A DNA stretch of 44,161 nt, from contig JAKSLB010000027.1 in NCBI GenBank assembly GCA_024401435.1, forward strand, positions 1 through 44,161. The letters are read 5' to 3'. Below the pieces are notes generated by a model. It saw only the letters and a program-made list of their open reading frames with translations, was not told where the DNA came from and ran no database searches. The position numbers and the translations under genes are program-made. This document shows, piece by piece, positions 34,171-41,946 of this stretch. This DNA comes from Paludibacteraceae bacterium. GTDB lineage: Bacteria; Bacteroidota; Bacteroidia; Bacteroidales; Paludibacteraceae. How positions within the stretch are numbered: the stretch's first letter is position 1; each line of letters starts with the position of its first letter.

Positions 34171-36216
34171 TTAAATCATATCGTAACTCCTTTTGATGAA
34201 TGCACTAAGAGCTTCACCCTTTAACAAATTGTTAGAAAGAAGTGTTAGATCAATTAATTGTTTTACTTCAGTACTATTCTTTGAATATTCTTCAAATATT
34301 GCTTTTTTGGAGTTGTTGTTGCTTGTAAGTTCATCATCAATCTTTTTGATTTCATCTTTGATAGCTTCTGCCAAATCCGATTCGCTTTTGTCACCTTTCA
34401 ACTCTCCGCGTTTTTTATTCAATTCGGCAATCTTCTCTATGATTGGAGAAACTTTCGCTTGACATGCTTCATTTTCATTCTTTAGTATTCTTTGAATGAG
34501 AGGATGGGCAGTGTTGACAACCATATTATAAGAGTCTGGCATTTCACCATAAAAATTCATACCACCTTGTGTGGCTGCCATCTCTTTCATACGACGCATA
34601 AATTCGTTTTGTGTGATAAAGGCAGGCTGACTATTGGCAGAGAGATTTTCAAATGTGACAATGAAACTGTTTTTGTCGTTGCTTGGCAATTGAGCATTAA
34701 AGATGGAAGACAAGGCATCTTGATCATTAGCTGATAAATCTACTTTTTGAGTATCTTCTTTTTGAATTATTTTATCAACGACATCAGAATCTACGCGGAC
34801 GAAACGACTCTTTCCTTCACTTTTTTGTTCTAATTTGCTGATGAAATGAACATCTAATTGACCATCCAATAATAATACGTCATATCCTTTTTCTTTCGCA
34901 GCATTGATGTAGGAATATTGTTCCTCTTTGTTTGTTGCATAAAGATAGATGAGATTCTTTTCTTTATCTGTTTGATTAGCTTCAATTAAAGTCTTGTATT
35001 CCTCTAAAGTGAAGTATTTGTCATCTACATTTTTAAGTAAGACAAATTTTTCAGCTTTCTCGGCAAATTTCTCATCTGTTAAAATGCCATATTCGATAAA
35101 GATTTTTAGATTGTCCCATTTCTCTTCGAAATCCGTACGTTGTTGGTTGAAGATTTCTTGAAGTCTATCAGCCACTTTTTTCGTGATGTGGTTTGAAATT
35201 TTCTTAACGTTACTATCGCTTTGAAGGTAACTTCTGGAAACATTTAATGGAATGTCTGGAGAATCGATGACACCATGAAGTAATGTTAGGAACTCAGGTA
35301 CAATACCCTCTACAGAATCAGTCACGAATACTTGATTGCAGTAAAGTTGTATTTTATTCTTTTGAATTTCAATGTTGTTTTTAATCTTTGGGAAATAAAG
35401 AATACCAGTTAAGTTGAATGGGTAGTCAACATTTAAATGAATGTTGAATAATGGATCATCAGCATAAGGGTATAATTCATGATAGAATTTCTTATAATCT
35501 TCCTCTTTCAAATCAGCTGGCTTTTGAGTCCATGCTGGATTGGTATTGTTAATGATATTGTCTTCGGCAGTCTCAACTTGTTTACCATCTTTCCATTCAG
35601 TTTTCTTACCAAAAGCAACTGGGATGGCTAAGAATTTACAATACTTGTTGAGCAATTCAGAAATTTTATTACTCTCTAAGAATTCTTTATTCTCATCTTC
35701 AATGTATAAAACAATATCTGTACCTCTCTCTGCTTTGTCTATTTCCTCGATGGTGTATTCAGGACTACCATCACAACTCCATTTAACAGCTTTAGAACCT
35801 TCTTTGTAAGATTTAGTGATGATTTCTACTTTTTTGGAAACCATGAAAGAAGAGTAGAAACCTAATCCGAAGTGACCAATAATGGCATTTGCATCATTCT
35901 TGTATTTTTCAAGAAATTCTTCGGCACCAGAGAAAGCTATTTGGTTGATATATTTGTCGATTTCCTCTTCTGTCATTCCGATACCATGATCAGAGATGGT
36001 AAGAGTTCCTGCATCTTTGTCTGCTTTTACTTGTACGGTTAGGTCACCCATGTCACCTTTGTATTCATTAACAGAAGCTAATGTTTTGAGCTTTTGAGTG
36101 GCATCTACAGCATTGGATACTAGTTCACGAAGGAAAATTTCGTGATCACTATAAAGAAATTTTTTGATGACGGGGAAGATGTTATCGGTCGTTACCCCAA
36201 TGTTACCTTTTTGCAT
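34171..36216 (-). CDS. htpG: Hsp90 chaperone HtpG
   Basis: The 681-aa Hsp90 homologue binds ATP through an N-terminal GHKL domain and remodels client proteins in the cytosol. Conserved elements: FLRELVSNAVDA (Glu31 and Asn35), DHGIGMTEEE, and GHFGLGFYSSFMV (ATP lid). Middle-domain motifs include NVSRSYLQSD. The length is a little above that of E. coli HtpG, as is common in Bacteroidota. It appears monocistronic, with a hairpin downstream. No heat-shock operator was recognised. Confidence 0.96.
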   Translation of the reverse strand: MQKGNIGVTTDNIFPVIKKFLYSDHEIFLRELVSNAVDATQKLKTLASVNEYKGDMGDLTVQVKADKDAGTLTISDHGIGMTEEEIDKYINQIAFSGAEEFLEKYKNDANAIIGHFGLGFYSSFMVSKKVEIITKSYKEGSKAVKWSCDGSPEYTIEEIDKAERGTDIVLYIEDENKEFLESNKISELLNKYCKFLAIPVAFGKKTEWKDGKQVETAEDNIINNTNPAWTQKPADLKEEDYKKFYHELYPYADDPLFNIHLNVDYPFNLTGILYFPKIKNNIEIQKNKIQLYCNQVFVTDSVEGIVPEFLTLLHGVIDSPDIPLNVSRSYLQSDSNVKKISNHITKKVADRLQEIFNQQRTDFEEKWDNLKIFIEYGILTDEKFAEKAEKFVLLKNVDDKYFTLEEYKTLIEANQTDKEKNLIYLYATNKEEQYSYINAAKEKGYDVLLLDGQLDVHFISKLEQKSEGKSRFVRVDSDVVDKIIQKEDTQKVDLSANDQDALSSIFNAQLPSNDKNSFIVTFENLSANSQPAFITQNEFMRRMKEMAATQGGMNFYGEMPDSYNMVVNTAHPLIQRILKNENEACQAKVSPIIEKIAELNKKRGELKGDKSESDLAEAIKDEIKKIDDELTSNNNSKKAIFEEYSKNSTEVKQLIDLTLLSNNLLKGEALSAFIKRSYDMI

Positions 36217-36273
36217 ATCTTTATATTTTATGTTTTATTTTGACGATTTAAAATTTCTCGATTTTATAACCAC

Positions 36274-36281
36274 CAAAATTA
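36274..36281 (-). promoter_or_regulatory. Possible -7 box for htpG
   Basis: The minus strand reads TAATTTTG, matching TAnnTTTG, 58 nt upstream of the htpG ATG. There is no clear -33 element, so this may be a chance match in AT-rich DNA. Confidence 0.3.
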
Positions 36282-36320
36282 TATCAAAGAATATGCCATG
36301 AAAGAAAAGGTGTCAATTTG

Positions 36321-36974
36321 TCAGTTTGTGTTGCTTTTTATATGACAATTTGCGGTTTTGCAGAATGGTAGGAGTCCACATTCATCACATTTAGGGTTTC
36401 TGGCAGTACATGTATAACGTCCGTGAAGAAGAAGCCAGTGATGAGCTTTCGAGAGTAGGTGGTTAGGAATGTGTTTTCGTAGTTTTAATTCTGTTTCAAG
36501 GGGTGTTTTAGAATTGTTTGTGAGACCTAATCGGTTGGCAACACGGAATACGTGTGTGTCGACAGGCATTGCGGCTTGGTGAAATGCAACTGCACAGACT
36601 ACGTTAGCTGTTTTTCTTCCGACTCCGGGTAACGTCTGTAAAAGATCAATGTCATTAGGAACGATTCCATTGAATTTAGTGACAAGCATTTGAGCCATAT
36701 CTAACAGATGTTGTGCTTTAGCATTGGGGTAGGAGATACTCTTTATATAATATAAGATTTCTTCAAAGTTGCTGTTGGCCATGTCTTCTGGTGTTGGAAA
36801 CCTTTTGAATAAGGCTGGAGTGACCATGTTGACGCGTTTGTCTGTGCATTGAGCTGAGAGCATAACAGCGACTAGGGTTTCAAAGGGGTTAGAAAAAATT
36901 AACTCACTTTCTGCATCTGGTTTGTTTGTGATAAACCAATTTAATATTGAATTATATCTTTCTTTTATGGTCAT
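36321..36974 (-). CDS. nth: Endonuclease III (DNA glycosylase/AP lyase)
   Basis: The 217-aa base-excision repair enzyme removes oxidised pyrimidines and cleaves abasic sites. The helix-hairpin-helix LPGVGRKTA has the catalytic Lys121, and Asp139 sits in PVDTHVFRV. The 4Fe-4S cluster ligands are complete: Cys189-x6-Cys196-x2-Cys199-x5-Cys205. Its length is like E. coli Nth (211 aa). It begins 14 nt past the terminator-like hairpin of the upstream DUF3127 gene and is followed by about 100 nt before htpG, so it may depend on read-through from the DUF3127 promoter. Confidence 0.95.
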   Translation of the reverse strand: MTIKERYNSILNWFITNKPDAESELIFSNPFETLVAVMLSAQCTDKRVNMVTPALFKRFPTPEDMANSNFEEILYYIKSISYPNAKAQHLLDMAQMLVTKFNGIVPNDIDLLQTLPGVGRKTANVVCAVAFHQAAMPVDTHVFRVANRLGLTNNSKTPLETELKLRKHIPNHLLSKAHHWLLLHGRYTCTARNPKCDECGLLPFCKTANCHIKSNTN

Positions 36975-36985
36975 AAGGAAGAAGA

Positions 36986-37008
36986 AAGGGCGAGCAAATA
37001 GCCCGCCC
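36986..37008 (-). terminator. Possible attenuating terminator between the DUF3127 gene and nth
   Basis: An 8-bp GC-rich stem (36988-36995 with 37001-37008; one G-U pair on the minus strand) with a 5-nt loop is followed on the minus strand by TTTCTTC. It lies between the two genes, 22 nt past the DUF3127 stop and directly before the nth start. Confidence 0.55.
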
Positions 37009-37029
37009 CCATATCTGTTATTTTATTCT

Positions 37030-37434
37030 TTAGAAAGGAAGATCACTTGATGAGTCGCTTGGTTGAGCAGCTGCATTAAATGGTTCCGGTGTTTTTATGC
37101 CAGAGGGCATTGCGGGAGAATCGATAGGTGCAACTTGTTGTTGCCCTTGTTGATTGTTGTTTTGTGGAGACATAACGCGCCATGCACGGATGCTGCTGAA
37201 CCATCTTCCGTTCCATTCACGAGCATCAATATCTACACTTACATTATATTCTTGACCTTCTTGAATAGCAAATTTGTCGATATTATCACCGAAAACGTTG
37301 AAAACCATTTTGCGACTATATTGAGATCCTTGTTCATAATATTCAATCACATAGTCTTGTGATTTCCATGGACCTTTTGCACTTTCTCCTGATTGAAGAG
37401 GACATACAACGATAATTTTACCTGTTACTTCCAT
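37030..37434 (-). CDS. DUF3127 protein, OB-fold-like with SSB-type tail
   Basis: The 134-aa protein starts MEVTGKIIVVCPLQSGESAK and continues with the WKSQDYVIEYY and WNGRWFSSIRAWRV segments typical of DUF3127, a Bacteroidota family with an OB-like fold reminiscent of single-stranded DNA-binding proteins. The C-terminal third is Gln/Pro/Ser-rich and ends SSSDLPF, like the acidic DDIPF tip by which SSB recruits repair and replication enzymes. It lies upstream of nth on the same strand with its own promoter. A nucleic-acid role is inferred from shape and context and has no direct support here. Confidence 0.8.
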   Translation of the reverse strand: MEVTGKIIVVCPLQSGESAKGPWKSQDYVIEYYEQGSQYSRKMVFNVFGDNIDKFAIQEGQEYNVSVDIDAREWNGRWFSSIRAWRVMSPQNNNQQGQQQVAPIDSPAMPSGIKTPEPFNAAAQPSDSSSDLPF

Positions 37435-37458
37435 TTTGTTTACATATAATTAGATAGA

Positions 37459-37490
37459 CAAAAGTATAATGTTGCGATGGATGTTGCAAA
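37459..37490 (-). promoter_or_regulatory. Bacteroidota-type promoter of the DUF3127 gene
   Basis: On the minus strand TTTG (37490-37487) and TACTTTTG (37466-37459) are spaced by 20 nt. The ATG follows about 24 nt downstream. It is back to back with the porin promoter. Confidence 0.55.
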
Positions 37491-37540
37491 TAAACTTATT
37501 AACAAAATGGTATAGCGGTCAGAAGTTTTTTGTCGTTGTG

Positions 37541-37572
37541 GTTGCTTAATTTTTTGTAAAGATATATCTTTG
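37541..37572 (+). promoter_or_regulatory. Bacteroidota-type promoter of the porin gene
   Basis: GTTG (37541-37544) and TATCTTTG (37565-37572) are spaced by 20 nt. The ATG is 19 nt downstream of the -7 box, giving a short leader. Confidence 0.5.
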
Positions 37573-37591
37573 CGCAAAAAAAATTAAAATC

Positions 37592-38911
37592 ATGATAAAA
37601 AAATTAATTTTGTCTATTGCGTGTGGTTGTGTAATTGGTTGCGCAGTAGCACAAGAATCCACGAATACAGTTAAAGGTGAACAGGCCACTTCTGCCTTGT
37701 CAACATCTCCGATTGAGTTAAACACAAAAGCAGTCAAGTTTGTCCCTTATGGTTTTATTCGTAATGATTTTTATTATGATTCGAGAGAAAATTTCGAGAC
37801 TGCGTCTGGTTTGTTTTATATCATTCCGAAAGATGAAAATCTAAATGCATTCGGTGAAGATTTGAATGATATTTCTTCTTCTCGTTTTTTGAGTATTGCT
37901 GCTCGTTTGGGATTGAAAGTCTATGCACAGCAACCTATTTTAGGTGCCCAAATGATGGCACAATTAGAAACAGACTTTGCTGGATTTAATGGAAGTACGA
38001 CAATGTTTCGTATTCGTCAAGCTTTCGCCCGTATGTCATGGAATAAGTTTGATTTGACAGCAGGTCAAACATGGCATCCTATGTTTGGTGATGTCGTTCC
38101 TGAAATACAAAGTTTGGCTACGGGAAGTCCTTTCCAACCTTTTAATCGTAGTCCTCAACTTCGTGTTGATTGGAAACCTTCGAATCTTCGTCTATATGTT
38201 GCTGGTTTGTATCAATTACAATACACTTCATGGGGACCTAATGGCGGTTCTACCGAATATCAAACGAATAGTAAAGTGCCTGAAGTCTATTTCGGATTGG
38301 ATTGGAAATATAAAGGCTGGATTGTTGGTGCAGGCGCAGATTTCTTACGTATTCGTCCAAGAGTGAAAGTGGAACAATATGCTAAGACTGATTCCGCCTA
38401 TACACATTCTGTTGATGAAGCTTTAAATTCATTCTCTTTATGTGCGTTTATGCAGTTTACCACTCCTGATAAGAAATTCTCTGTTAAGGCAAAAACTATA
38501 TATGGAGAAAACTTATCCCACCTTCTATTGTTGAGCGGATATGGTGTGTCAAACGTCTTGCCTGATGGCTCTTATGAATATACCAATATTAAAAATTCCA
38601 CTTCCTGGTTGAACCTTGTTTATGGCGATAAATGGCAAGTAGGATTCTTCGCTGGTTATATGAAGAATTTAGGTTCAGACGAAAAATTGTATTCCCCTAA
38701 TACTACTTACATCTTTGGTTACAATAATTTAGACTATGTTTATCGTTTGTCACCGATGGTTTGTTACAACATAAAACGTTGGTCATTAGGTGTGGAATAT
38801 GAAATGACTGCTGCGGGTTATGGTACATTGAATTTGGAAACAGGTAGAGTAGAAAACACACATCAAGTTAACAATCATAGAGTTGTTGGTGTTATGATGT
38901 TCCATTTTTAA
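37592..38911 (+). CDS. Outer-membrane beta-barrel porin (DcaP-like)
   Basis: The 439-aa protein has a signal peptide (to about Ala20, VIGCAVAQE) and alternating aromatic strands such as FVPYGFIRNDFYYDSREN, FRIRQAFARMSW and WQVGFFAGYMKNLG. The final residue is Phe (MMFHF), the typical end of an outer-membrane barrel handled by the BAM machinery. The DLTAGQTWHPMFGDVVPE block resembles the DcaP-like porins of Bacteroidota. The solute is unknown. It has a promoter upstream and the terminator at 39053; a possible tiny ORF lies between. Confidence 0.8.
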   Translation: MIKKLILSIACGCVIGCAVAQESTNTVKGEQATSALSTSPIELNTKAVKFVPYGFIRNDFYYDSRENFETASGLFYIIPKDENLNAFGEDLNDISSSRFLSIAARLGLKVYAQQPILGAQMMAQLETDFAGFNGSTTMFRIRQAFARMSWNKFDLTAGQTWHPMFGDVVPEIQSLATGSPFQPFNRSPQLRVDWKPSNLRLYVAGLYQLQYTSWGPNGGSTEYQTNSKVPEVYFGLDWKYKGWIVGAGADFLRIRPRVKVEQYAKTDSAYTHSVDEALNSFSLCAFMQFTTPDKKFSVKAKTIYGENLSHLLLLSGYGVSNVLPDGSYEYTNIKNSTSWLNLVYGDKWQVGFFAGYMKNLGSDEKLYSPNTTYIFGYNNLDYVYRLSPMVCYNIKRWSLGVEYEMTAAGYGTLNLETGRVENTHQVNNHRVVGVMMFHF

Positions 38912-39025
38912 TTGATTATTAACACGTATACTTATTCCACAAAAGATATTACTGCTGCTATTCAAACTTTTAATAGTGAAATTGCAACAGGAACAACGGT
39001 TCGTTATTTTTGCTTGAAAAAATAA
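38912..39025 (+). CDS. Possible 37-aa ORF directly after the porin stop
   Basis: Beginning at TTG immediately after the porin stop codon, a 37-codon frame runs to TAA and reads like a real protein (ending TTVRYFCLKK), with balanced codon use. The porin stop is in the same frame, so translation could restart at TTG or by read-through. There is no ATG. It may be a small functional protein or a gene remnant; I do not recognise it. Confidence 0.35.
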   Translation: MIINTYTYSTKDITAAIQTFNSEIATGTTVRYFCLKK

Positions 39026-39052
39026 GTAAAAGATATACTATTTTGTGTATAT

Positions 39053-39091
39053 AAAAGTTCTCTTGCGCAATAGGTGTAAGAGAACTTTTTT
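39053..39091 (+). terminator. Intrinsic terminator of the porin unit
   Basis: AAAAGTTCTCTT (39053-39064) and AAGAGAACTTTT (39078-39089) form a 12-bp stem, extendable by G-U and C-G pairs, with a T run at the end. Confidence 0.85.
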
Positions 39092-39098
39092 ATATTTG
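39091..39098 (+). promoter_or_regulatory. Probable -7 box for pgeF
   Basis: TATATTTG matches TAnnTTTG just 16 nt upstream of the pgeF start and immediately after the terminator stem. No -33 element has the normal spacing. The leader would be very short. Confidence 0.35.
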
Positions 39099-39114
39099 TA
39101 TAAAAAATAATCGG

Positions 39115-39882
39115 ATGTTTTCGTACAGGGAAAAAATAGGAGATGCAGAGTTGTTCATGACGGACCGTTATGGAGGTGTCAGTAATGACTCGTTTTCATC
39201 ATTGAATTTAGGATACTATTCGAATGATGATCCAACCCTTGTGATTAAAAATAGGCAACTTGTATGTGATGCATTATCCATTCCTATGTCTCACTTTTTT
39301 ATTCCCAAAGAAGTACATGGATCAGATATTCAATGGATTGATGCCTCGGTTGTCAAGGCGAATGAGTGTGACTCTAATGATTTAGTGTGTGATGCATTGA
39401 TTACTACACTACCAAGAGTCTGTGTAGGTGTCACAACGGCTGATTGTGTTCCTGTTTTGATGTATGATCATAATAGTAGAGTGGTGGCTGCTGTTCACGC
39501 TGGTTGGAAAGGTGTGGTGAATGAGATTGTACCTAAAACGATTTCTGAAATTAAAAACAAATTGAATATAGGTCCAGAACAGCTAAATGTGAAGATAATG
39601 TCCTGTATCTCCTTAGAAAAATTTGAAGTAGGAGATGAAGTGGCAACTCTTTTTGAAAGTAAATTCGAAAATTCATCATATCCTATTGTAGATAGAACAC
39701 ATTATGAAAAACCTCATGTGAATTTACGTCAGGCAGTGAAATGGCAAGCTTTGAGTTGCGGAGTTTTAGAAACGAATATTGAGGTCTCGAAAGAGTGTAC
39801 GCATTCAGAAGAAAAATATTTCTCTGCGCGGCGAGATGGCTTTTTGTCAGGTCGAATGGTAAGTGGTATTATGAAACTCTAA
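39115..39882 (+). CDS. pgeF: Peptidoglycan editing factor PgeF (laccase-fold, YfiH family)
   Basis: The 255-aa protein belongs to the YfiH/PgeF multicopper-oxidase-like family, which includes hydrolases that remove wrongly incorporated serine from UDP-MurNAc-L-Ser. The metal ligands are visible: His68 in EVHGSD, Cys111 in TTADCVPVL, and His128 in VHAGWKG. The late motifs EVGDEVATLFE and YFSARRDG are complete. The gene starts 24 nt after the porin terminator and is followed at 10 nt by the J-domain gene. Family members have also been described as phenol oxidases, so editing is the likely but not certain role. Confidence 0.9.
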   Translation: MFSYREKIGDAELFMTDRYGGVSNDSFSSLNLGYYSNDDPTLVIKNRQLVCDALSIPMSHFFIPKEVHGSDIQWIDASVVKANECDSNDLVCDALITTLPRVCVGVTTADCVPVLMYDHNSRVVAAVHAGWKGVVNEIVPKTISEIKNKLNIGPEQLNVKIMSCISLEKFEVGDEVATLFESKFENSSYPIVDRTHYEKPHVNLRQAVKWQALSCGVLETNIEVSKECTHSEEKYFSARRDGFLSGRMVSGIMKL

Positions 39883-39892
39883 ATTACGAACG

Positions 39893-41044
39893 ATGGATTT
39901 TGAGAAGATAATAGAGTATTTTACCCGATGGAAAGAGCAAGGATTGTTGAATGAAAAACAATTGTTGCATGTTCATGCAAATTATACATCACTTGTCATT
40001 TTTATTCTGTTAATGTTGTTTGTGCCATTCCTCTTGTCCTTTTTGTTGAAGGAATGGATGTGTATGCTGTTTTCGTTCATTATTGTTTGCTTTATACTTG
40101 GTTACATCTTTTGTACCAAGCCATTGAATTGTTTTCTGATGAAGGACGGATTGGAATATCAGACACTTTTATTTAAAAAGAAAAAAAGAATCAGTTTTCT
40201 GGATTTGCAATCCGTTTTGATCTATAAAAATGTGATGCAGTTTCAATTTGACAATGATAGTATATCTATCGGTTCTTCATGGATTCATTATAAAGAAATA
40301 ATACCTTTTGTTAAAGATGCATTTCCGTCCATTTGTACAGAATATGATAATGAAGAAAGTAAAACGAAATACAATGATGAGATAGAGTTTATTCATTCCA
40401 TTCGAACAGAAACATCCGAATTATTTCAGTTGTATAAGTTGTATTATTTAGTTGTAAAAGATGGAAAATATGAAGAAGAAGGATTAAAATTTCTAAAGGA
40501 AATTTTTAGGAATAAATATTTACGTTCTATAGACGAGGCTATTATTTTATTTGAGAATAAGGTTTCCAATTATGATGAAAATAAAACGCCCAATTATCGT
40601 GTGATATGCAATTTGATTATAGAATCCAAGAAGATGCGATATGATCAACGATTAGATTTGTTGAATGGATTATTTGAAGTTGCATATAAAGCGAATCGAT
40701 TATCGAAAGACCGATTGTTGATTTTGCGGGAAATTGCACGGTTCCTTTTAATTAATGAATACGATCGTATTTCATTAGAATATATGTATGGATATGATAA
40801 GCTGTTCGATCCCCAATTCAATATGATGGCTGACAAATTAGAAGATGCATATAAGGTATTGGCACTTTCTGAAACGGCATCTAATCAACAGATTAAATCT
40901 AATTATCGTTGCTTGGCAAAAAAGTATCATCCAGATAAATTGACAATGTCAAACTCAGAAGAAGAGAAGAGTTATGCAGAGGCAAAATTTAGAGCTATTA
41001 CAGAAGCTTATGAATTATTGTGCAAAGTTCGTGACATTAAGTAA
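39893..41044 (+). CDS. Membrane-anchored J-domain protein (DjlA/TerB-like)
   Basis: The 383-aa protein has two hydrophobic segments (about 32-52 and 56-74) near the N-terminus, a helical middle region resembling a TerB/DjlA domain (about 165-300), and a C-terminal J domain (about 313-383) with the HPD motif at 346-348 (KKYHPDK). The J domain should stimulate DnaK-type Hsp70 ATPase at the membrane. It lies 10 nt after pgeF and is probably co-transcribed with it. No terminator is clear after the stop. DjlA homologues are often in envelope-stress contexts; that link is inference. Confidence 0.83.
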   Translation: MDFEKIIEYFTRWKEQGLLNEKQLLHVHANYTSLVIFILLMLFVPFLLSFLLKEWMCMLFSFIIVCFILGYIFCTKPLNCFLMKDGLEYQTLLFKKKKRISFLDLQSVLIYKNVMQFQFDNDSISIGSSWIHYKEIIPFVKDAFPSICTEYDNEESKTKYNDEIEFIHSIRTETSELFQLYKLYYLVVKDGKYEEEGLKFLKEIFRNKYLRSIDEAIILFENKVSNYDENKTPNYRVICNLIIESKKMRYDQRLDLLNGLFEVAYKANRLSKDRLLILREIARFLLINEYDRISLEYMYGYDKLFDPQFNMMADKLEDAYKVLALSETASNQQIKSNYRCLAKKYHPDKLTMSNSEEEKSYAEAKFRAITEAYELLCKVRDIK

Positions 41045-41403
41045 TAGCTATAGAACAAATCTCAAAGTCCGAAGGACAATGGGACGTGAGGGTGATTCAA
41101 AATTTTGAAGTATTATTATAACAATTCGATTATGATCTATAGGTCAACGCTTGTTATATCTGTATGTGAAAAACAGAAAATAATGACTTGTTTGACCATA
41201 ATTTTGGTAAAAATTCTGATGGATGATAAGATTTTAATAGTTGTGTTGAAATGTTACCATCTTCATAAAAAGTTCTCAAAGGAAGACCTACCTCGCCTCT
41301 AATGATGTTTTTCAATATGTGTTGAATACCAAATTCCCCATAATTTTAGACCTATACGCCTAATTTTATAATTTCGCATAAAACACTTGCGAAACTTGAG
41401 TAT
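41045..41403. other. 359-nt interval without an intact gene
   Basis: Between the J-domain gene and the RHS array lies AT-rich DNA. The only notable content is a minus-strand frame with no start codon (41154-41345, listed separately). I see no terminator, promoter, tRNA or repeat. A 65-codon plus-strand frame overlaps it but looks random. Confidence 0.55.
41154..41345 (-). pseudogene. Possible remnant of an older RHS tip or immunity gene
   Basis: A 63-codon frame bounded by two stops has protein-like content (IIRGEVGLPLRTFYEDGNIS, then KSYHPSEFLPKLW). It lacks an ATG, and lies directly downstream of the putative immunity gene. It may be the end of a displaced toxin or immunity gene. I do not recognise it and it could be chance. 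Confidence 0.4.
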
Positions 41404-41946
41404 TCATCTAAAAAAAACTATCATTCTTTTTGATACATTAATTTTTGCCAAAAAAAAATCAGAGGATTCATGATATAGTATAGGGAAAATGCTATTTTTC
41501 AATCCTTTATATCTTATATATCCACTAACCATTAATATGTAATTATCATTTATATCCTTATAAGGATATAGACTTTTTGAAAATAATTTATAATCATATA
41601 GTTTTCTTTCATTAATAAACTCAACAGAAAGAAGACTATCTACTAAAGCAATTTCATCTATAGAAAATGTCCTTTTTTGAAGAATATCACTAATATTTTT
41701 TTCTTTAAAAAAATATGTAAACAATCTATCATATGCTCGATATATACTAGTAGTATCATAATTATAACATAATATTGTATACACAGTATCATTAACAATA
41801 CGAGTGTAACCTTCTGGTCCTATTTGTCTATCCTTTATATCTGATATTTTTTTTTCTAAAACAACATCTATTTTAAGTGGTTCATTAGAATAAACAGATA
41901 AAAAAGCTATCCAATAAATAAATGTTAAACAAATCCATTTTTTCAT
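41404..41946 (-). CDS. Putative exported immunity protein for RHS tip 1
   Basis: The 180-aa protein has a signal peptide (about residues 1-20, WIAFLSVYS before NEPLK) without a lipobox, so it should be periplasmic. Its start codon overlaps the stop of the RHS tip gene (TAATG, one shared base), which indicates translational coupling. In polymorphic toxin loci the gene directly after the toxin tip encodes the immunity protein, so this role is inferred from position. The mature part has no recognised domain. Confidence 0.68.
   Translation of the reverse strand: MKKWICLTFIYWIAFLSVYSNEPLKIDVVLEKKISDIKDRQIGPEGYTRIVNDTVYTILCYNYDTTSIYRAYDRLFTYFFKEKNISDILQKRTFSIDEIALVDSLLSVEFINERKLYDYKLFSKSLYPYKDINDNYILMVSGYIRYKGLKNSIFPILYHESSDFFLAKINVSKRMIVFFR

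Noticed and set aside
41061-41100. Short GTCC/GGAC hairpin after the J-domain gene as a terminator
   Set aside because: Only four base pairs and no T run; too weak to call.
41105-41302. 65-codon plus-strand frame in the interval after the J-domain gene
   Set aside because: Low-complexity content with no recognisable motif, and it overlaps the better protein-like frame on the other strand.
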